From an uncultured Bacilli bacterium (GTDB lineage Bacteria > Bacillota_I > Bacilli_A > RF39 > UBA660), in contig CAKOWI010000004.1 of the NCBI GenBank assembly GCA_934122275.1, forward strand, positions 25,319-89,318: DNA of 64,000 nt, given 5' to 3'. The notes under the pieces are model-generated. The model did no database searches, was not told where the DNA came from, and saw only the letters and a program-made list of their open reading frames with translations. Position numbers and translations under genes: made by a program. Positions 60,454 through 64,000 of the stretch are shown in pieces (position 1 is the stretch's first letter; every line of letters begins with the position of its first letter).

Positions 60454-63400
60454 TCAGAAAGTTCTTTATAATATTCAAATCTTTTTATTGCAGCTTCCTT
60501 ATTTGAATTAAATAATTCTTCAGCTCTTTTTTCATTTACTAACTTAGTCATAGAATATCTATTTTCATTATTTAAAAATTCTTCATATTTATCAAAGTTA
60601 GGATTTTTATAATCTAAATATAATTTTTCTTCCACTGGATTATATCTAAACAATGGCCAGTATCCACTTTCAACTGCTAACTTTTCTTCACTTATGCTAT
60701 TTTGCATACCAGACTTTATTCCATGTGTAATACAAGGTGCATATGCAATTACTATAGAAGGTCCATCATAATTACCAGCCTCAGTTAATACCTTTATAGC
60801 TTGAGCCATATTACCACCTAAAGATATAGTTCCTACATATACATCAGAATACCCGATAAATATACGAGCTAAATCTTTTTTCTTACCCTCTTTTCCATTG
60901 TAGGCAAATTTAGCAGTTGCTCCTGACCTTGTCGATTTAGATTTTTGTCCTCCTGTATTTGAGTAAACTTCCGTATCTAAAACTAACACATTTACGTTCT
61001 TACCAGATGATAAAACATGATCTAAGCCGCCAAATCCGATATCATAAGCCCATCCATCTCCACCAATTATCCAAGTTGATTTTGGCATTATATATTTTTT
61101 TAGTCTTTCTGCTTTAATAGCTTCACTAAAGTCAAAATTCTTAATTAAATTTTCACAGTTTTCTAAACTATTTTCATCTTCTAGCCATTTATCTACTAAT
61201 TCTTTATTCGAATCAGATAACTGGCTATTCATAAATATTTTTTTAATTTTATCTTTTTGTATATTATATCCAATGTTTATTCCAAGACCAAATTCTGCAT
61301 TATCTTCAAATAAAGAATTAGCCCAAGAAACATTATAAGGCATTGTAGGCTGAGAACCACCATAAATAGATGAACAACCTGTTGCATTTGCAATTACTAA
61401 CCTATCTTGATATAACTGTGTTAATAATTTAACATAAGGTGTTTGACCACACCCAGCACAAGCCCCAGAAAACTCAAATAGAGGTTTTTCAAACTGAGAA
61501 CCCTTTATTGTATTTTTAGGTGCAATATTTTTATTTTCCACCATTTCAAACATAGTACTTACGTCTTTTTTATCCACCAAAGCGTTTTCCTTCATTTCAA
61601 TTGCACTACTAGGACATACCTTACTACAAACTCCGCATCCAGTACAATCCAAAGTAGATACTGCCATATAAAAGAATAAATCATCATGTCCTTTTATACT
61701 CTTTACTTTTCCTTCTAAATTATATTTTGAAACCTCATCTTTAGTTAATGCAAAGGGTCTAATTACCGCATGAGGACATGCTAATGCACACATATTACAC
61801 TCTATACATTTTTCTTTATTCCAACAAGGTAACATTGAAGCAATATCTCTTTTTTCTAACTTAGATGTTGCAGGTAAAAAAGATCCATCCTTATGATTTC
61901 TTAAATCTTTTACAGTCAAATTATTACCATTTAAATTTAAAGTATACTTTAAAACTTTATCACTTATATCATATCTTTTATTTTGACCATTTTCTACTAA
62001 TGATGTCATATTTATTTCAAATTCTTCTAATGCATCATCTACACTTGATATAGCATTTATGTTAGCATCAACAATATTTTTACCCTTTTTAGAAAACTTT
62101 TTAATTATTTGATTTTTAATCTTTTCTATTATCAAATTATAATTAACTAGATTTCCAACTTTAAATATTGCAGTTTCTACTATTGCACTTATTTTATTTG
62201 GAATATTATTTTCTTTTGCTATTTTAAATGCATCAATTATATACATTTTAATGGAGTTATCAATTATGTATTTTTTAACATCAGCTGGTAAAAACTTAAT
62301 TAAATCATCTTTACCTTTAGCAGTAACTAATATAAAAGTTCCATCTTTCTTTATTTTACTTACTATATCATATCTTAATAAGTAAGAATCTTTAGTACAA
62401 ACTAATAAATTAGCTTTATCTACATAGTACGGTCTATTAATATCTTCTCTTGCAACTCTTAAATGAGACTTTGTTACTCCACCAGATTTTTTAGAATCAT
62501 ATTCAAAGTATCCTTGAACAAATGCATCAGTATAGTTTCCAAGTATGGTTATTATATCTTTAGATGCTGTAACCATTCCATCTGATCCATATCCATATAT
62601 TAATATTTCCCTCGTACCTTTATGTTTTATTTTATATTCATTAACTGGAATACTCATATTAGTTAAATCATCTTCTATTCCAACAGTAAATCCAGTTTTA
62701 TTATTTGAATTATCTAAATAGTCAAAAACAGATTTTATCATTGAAACATCAGTATTTTTACCAGATAATCCATATCTTCCACCTATAATTAATGGTTTAA
62801 TGTCTTTATTTTGATACAAAGCGCATACGTCTAAATATAAAGGTTCACCTATACTTCCAGGTTCTTTAGTTCTATCTAATACCGCTATTTTCTTAACCGT
62901 TTTTGGTATAACATCAAAGAAATATTTCTTACTAAATGGTCTATACAAATGAACCTCTACAAGTCCTAAATCTTCCTCATTATTAACCACTTCTCTTACT
63001 GTATCACAAACAGAACCCATGGCTACTATTACTTTACTAGCATTTTTATCACCATAATAATTAAATGGTTTATAATCTTTATTAGTTATTTTATTTATTT
63101 TTTGCATATAACCATTTACAATGTCTGGCATAACTTCATATTCTATATTTCTAGCTTCTGTATTTTGAAAGTATATATCATCATTTTGAGTAGTACCTCT
63201 AATAACTTTTTTAGAAATTAAACTATTATTTTTAAACTCTTCTAGCTTATTTCTATCTATTAAATATTTAAGATCATTACCATCTAAAACTTCTATTTTT
63301 TTAAGTTCATGTGATGTTCTAAATCCATCAAAAAAGTTTACTATTGGCATAGAATTTTGAATAGATGAAAGATATGCTACTGCAGTTAAATTCATTACAT

Positions 63401-63839
63401 CTTGTACATTTGATGATGAAAGCATAGCAAAACCAGTTTGTCTTACAGCATATATATCTTGATGATCACCTAGTATACTAAGTGCATGTGTTGCTAAACT
63501 TCTTGCAGCAACATTTATTACACATGGTAAGCATTCTCCTGCTATTTTATACATACTAGGTATCATAAGTAATAATCCTTGTGATGCCGTATAAGTAGTT
63601 GCAAATGTTCCAGCTTGAAGTGCACCATGTACAAGTGCTATAGCACCAGCTTCACTTTGCATTTCTATTACCTTAACAGGATTTCCATATAAATTATTGA
63701 AATTTTTGCTAGATAATTCATCTATTTTTTCTGCCATAGAAGATGCTGGAGTTATTGGATATATACCTGCTAATTCACTAAATAAATAAGATATATAACT
63801 ACAAGCTTCATTTCCATCCATTACTTTATATTTCTTCAT
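60447..63839 (-). CDS. nifJ: Pyruvate:ferredoxin (flavodoxin) oxidoreductase
   Basis: 1,130 residues, single-chain PFOR, which converts pyruvate and CoA to acetyl-CoA, CO2 and reduced ferredoxin. Domain I opens with the YPITPASSMAEK motif. Domain III has two 4Fe-4S motifs, CIECNMCALACP and CTGCGVCSKVCP. Domain VI has FSGACAGCGQTPY, the TPP-binding GDGWAYDIGFGG and DTEVYSNTGGQ. The C-terminal part is slightly shorter than in some PFORs. Oxygen-labile Fe-S clusters fit an anaerobe. TATAAT with extended TG lies upstream; AAAGGGTG precedes the ATG. Confidence 0.97.
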   Translation of the reverse strand: MKKYKVMDGNEACSYISYLFSELAGIYPITPASSMAEKIDELSSKNFNNLYGNPVKVIEMQSEAGAIALVHGALQAGTFATTYTASQGLLLMIPSMYKIAGECLPCVINVAARSLATHALSILGDHQDIYAVRQTGFAMLSSSNVQDVMNLTAVAYLSSIQNSMPIVNFFDGFRTSHELKKIEVLDGNDLKYLIDRNKLEEFKNNSLISKKVIRGTTQNDDIYFQNTEARNIEYEVMPDIVNGYMQKINKITNKDYKPFNYYGDKNASKVIVAMGSVCDTVREVVNNEEDLGLVEVHLYRPFSKKYFFDVIPKTVKKIAVLDRTKEPGSIGEPLYLDVCALYQNKDIKPLIIGGRYGLSGKNTDVSMIKSVFDYLDNSNNKTGFTVGIEDDLTNMSIPVNEYKIKHKGTREILIYGYGSDGMVTASKDIITILGNYTDAFVQGYFEYDSKKSGGVTKSHLRVAREDINRPYYVDKANLLVCTKDSYLLRYDIVSKIKKDGTFILVTAKGKDDLIKFLPADVKKYIIDNSIKMYIIDAFKIAKENNIPNKISAIVETAIFKVGNLVNYNLIIEKIKNQIIKKFSKKGKNIVDANINAISSVDDALEEFEINMTSLVENGQNKRYDISDKVLKYTLNLNGNNLTVKDLRNHKDGSFLPATSKLEKRDIASMLPCWNKEKCIECNMCALACPHAVIRPFALTKDEVSKYNLEGKVKSIKGHDDLFFYMAVSTLDCTGCGVCSKVCPSSAIEMKENALVDKKDVSTMFEMVENKNIAPKNTIKGSQFEKPLFEFSGACAGCGQTPYVKLLTQLYQDRLVIANATGCSSIYGGSQPTMPYNVSWANSLFEDNAEFGLGINIGYNIQKDKIKKIFMNSQLSDSNKELVDKWLEDENSLENCENLIKNFDFSEAIKAERLKKYIMPKSTWIIGGDGWAYDIGFGGLDHVLSSGKNVNVLVLDTEVYSNTGGQKSKSTRSGATAKFAYNGKEGKKKDLARIFIGYSDVYVGTISLGGNMAQAIKVLTEAGNYDGPSIVIAYAPCITHGIKSGMQNSISEEKLAVESGYWPLFRYNPVEEKLYLDYKNPNFDKYEEFLNNENRYSMTKLVNEKRAEELFNSNKEAAIKRFEYYKELSEK

Positions 63840-63870
63840 AAAATCACCCTTTATTTTAACGTTTTAATTA

Positions 63871-63899
63871 TAACATGATAAAGTTAATTAGTAAATGAA
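63871..63899 (-). promoter_or_regulatory. Promoter of nifJ
   Basis: -35 TTTACT, 17-bp spacer ending TGT, -10 TATAAT (extended TG), about 30 bp before the start. Confidence 0.65.
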
Positions 63900-64000
63900 T
63901 TGTGTGGTTGTAAATGATGTGAGACCAAATTTATAAAAAAATTTAAGCAATATGATACAATAAATTTGTTATTGTTGAGTATTGTTTTTAAGGTGCTTCT

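Noticed and set aside
63900..64000. Promoter of a following plus-strand gene
   Set aside because: TACAAT-like words exist but no start codon or gene lies within the window to support it.

Overview
This is a very AT-rich bacterial chromosome segment with about 55 protein genes packed into tight, mostly minus-strand operons. The gene set points to Bacillota, most likely an uncultured, anaerobic gut-type member of the Bacilli or a neighbouring lineage: EzrA, MraZ/RsmH/FtsL/PBP in dcw order, YlxM-FtsY, RNase J, SpoVS, a SigE/SigK-like sigma factor, a PerR-rubrerythrin pair, pyruvate phosphate dikinase and a pyruvate:ferredoxin oxidoreductase. TGA serves as a stop (for example at the end of yidD) and Trp is encoded by TGG, so this is not a code-4 mollicute. 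The lineage is an inference from gene content. No rRNA, tRNA or CRISPR array was seen.

Layout. 1-4.1 kb: the start of a polA-type gene, an alpha/beta-hydrolase relic, a P-type Ca2+ ATPase, and small membrane ORFs next to a frameshifted small ORF. 4.1-9.5 kb: a D-Ala-D-Ala carboxypeptidase gene (dacF type) cut in two by a 4,123-bp element. The element carries a large serine recombinase, a coupled 37-aa ORF, an AlbA_2/ATPase-type protein and an SseB-domain protein. Both ends carry the same 11-bp core, and the rejoined attP would have 14-bp inverted-repeat arms. 9.5-13.4 kb: PBP, ftsL, rsmH and mraZ, with a four-repeat MraZ operator. 13.5-15.6 kb: yidD, a metal-binding lipoprotein, trmL and a thioredoxin-fold-like membrane protein.

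15.7-24.6 kb: a compact type VII secretion locus. It holds EssC, a YukD/EsaB ubiquitin-like protein, two clear WXG100 proteins, several small helical proteins and a membrane-anchored HEIEH metallopeptidase. EssB, EsaA and EssA are not in the window. 24.7-33.5 kb: ylxM-ftsY, RNase J, a degenerate deacetylase-like protein, EzrA, a sporulation-type sigma factor and a 12-cysteine protein. 33.7-41.7 kb: a Fic protein behind four 11-bp tandem repeats, a decayed ppdK 3' end on the plus strand, two NPKTG-anchored surface proteins, intact ppdK and a Xer recombinase.

41.7-55.6 kb: GtrA, an XRE-type membrane regulator, SpoVS, two RluA-family pseudouridine synthases, a solenoid protein with eleven near-identical 29-residue repeats, an rRNA methyltransferase, GDPD, a hybrid histidine kinase lacking its phospho-acceptor histidine, a PlsC-like acyltransferase, perR-rbr and an AI-2E-family transporter. 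55.7-59.1 kb: small hypotheticals and a graveyard of frameshifted accessory genes. 59.1-63.8 kb: rlmD and nifJ.

Working together: PPDK and PFOR suggest fermentative pyruvate metabolism, PerR-rubrerythrin peroxide protection, and the dcw genes plus EzrA division. The most notable items are the element that interrupts dacF with intact att sites, the pared-down T7SS with its metallopeptidase neighbour, and the recently expanded repeat protein.
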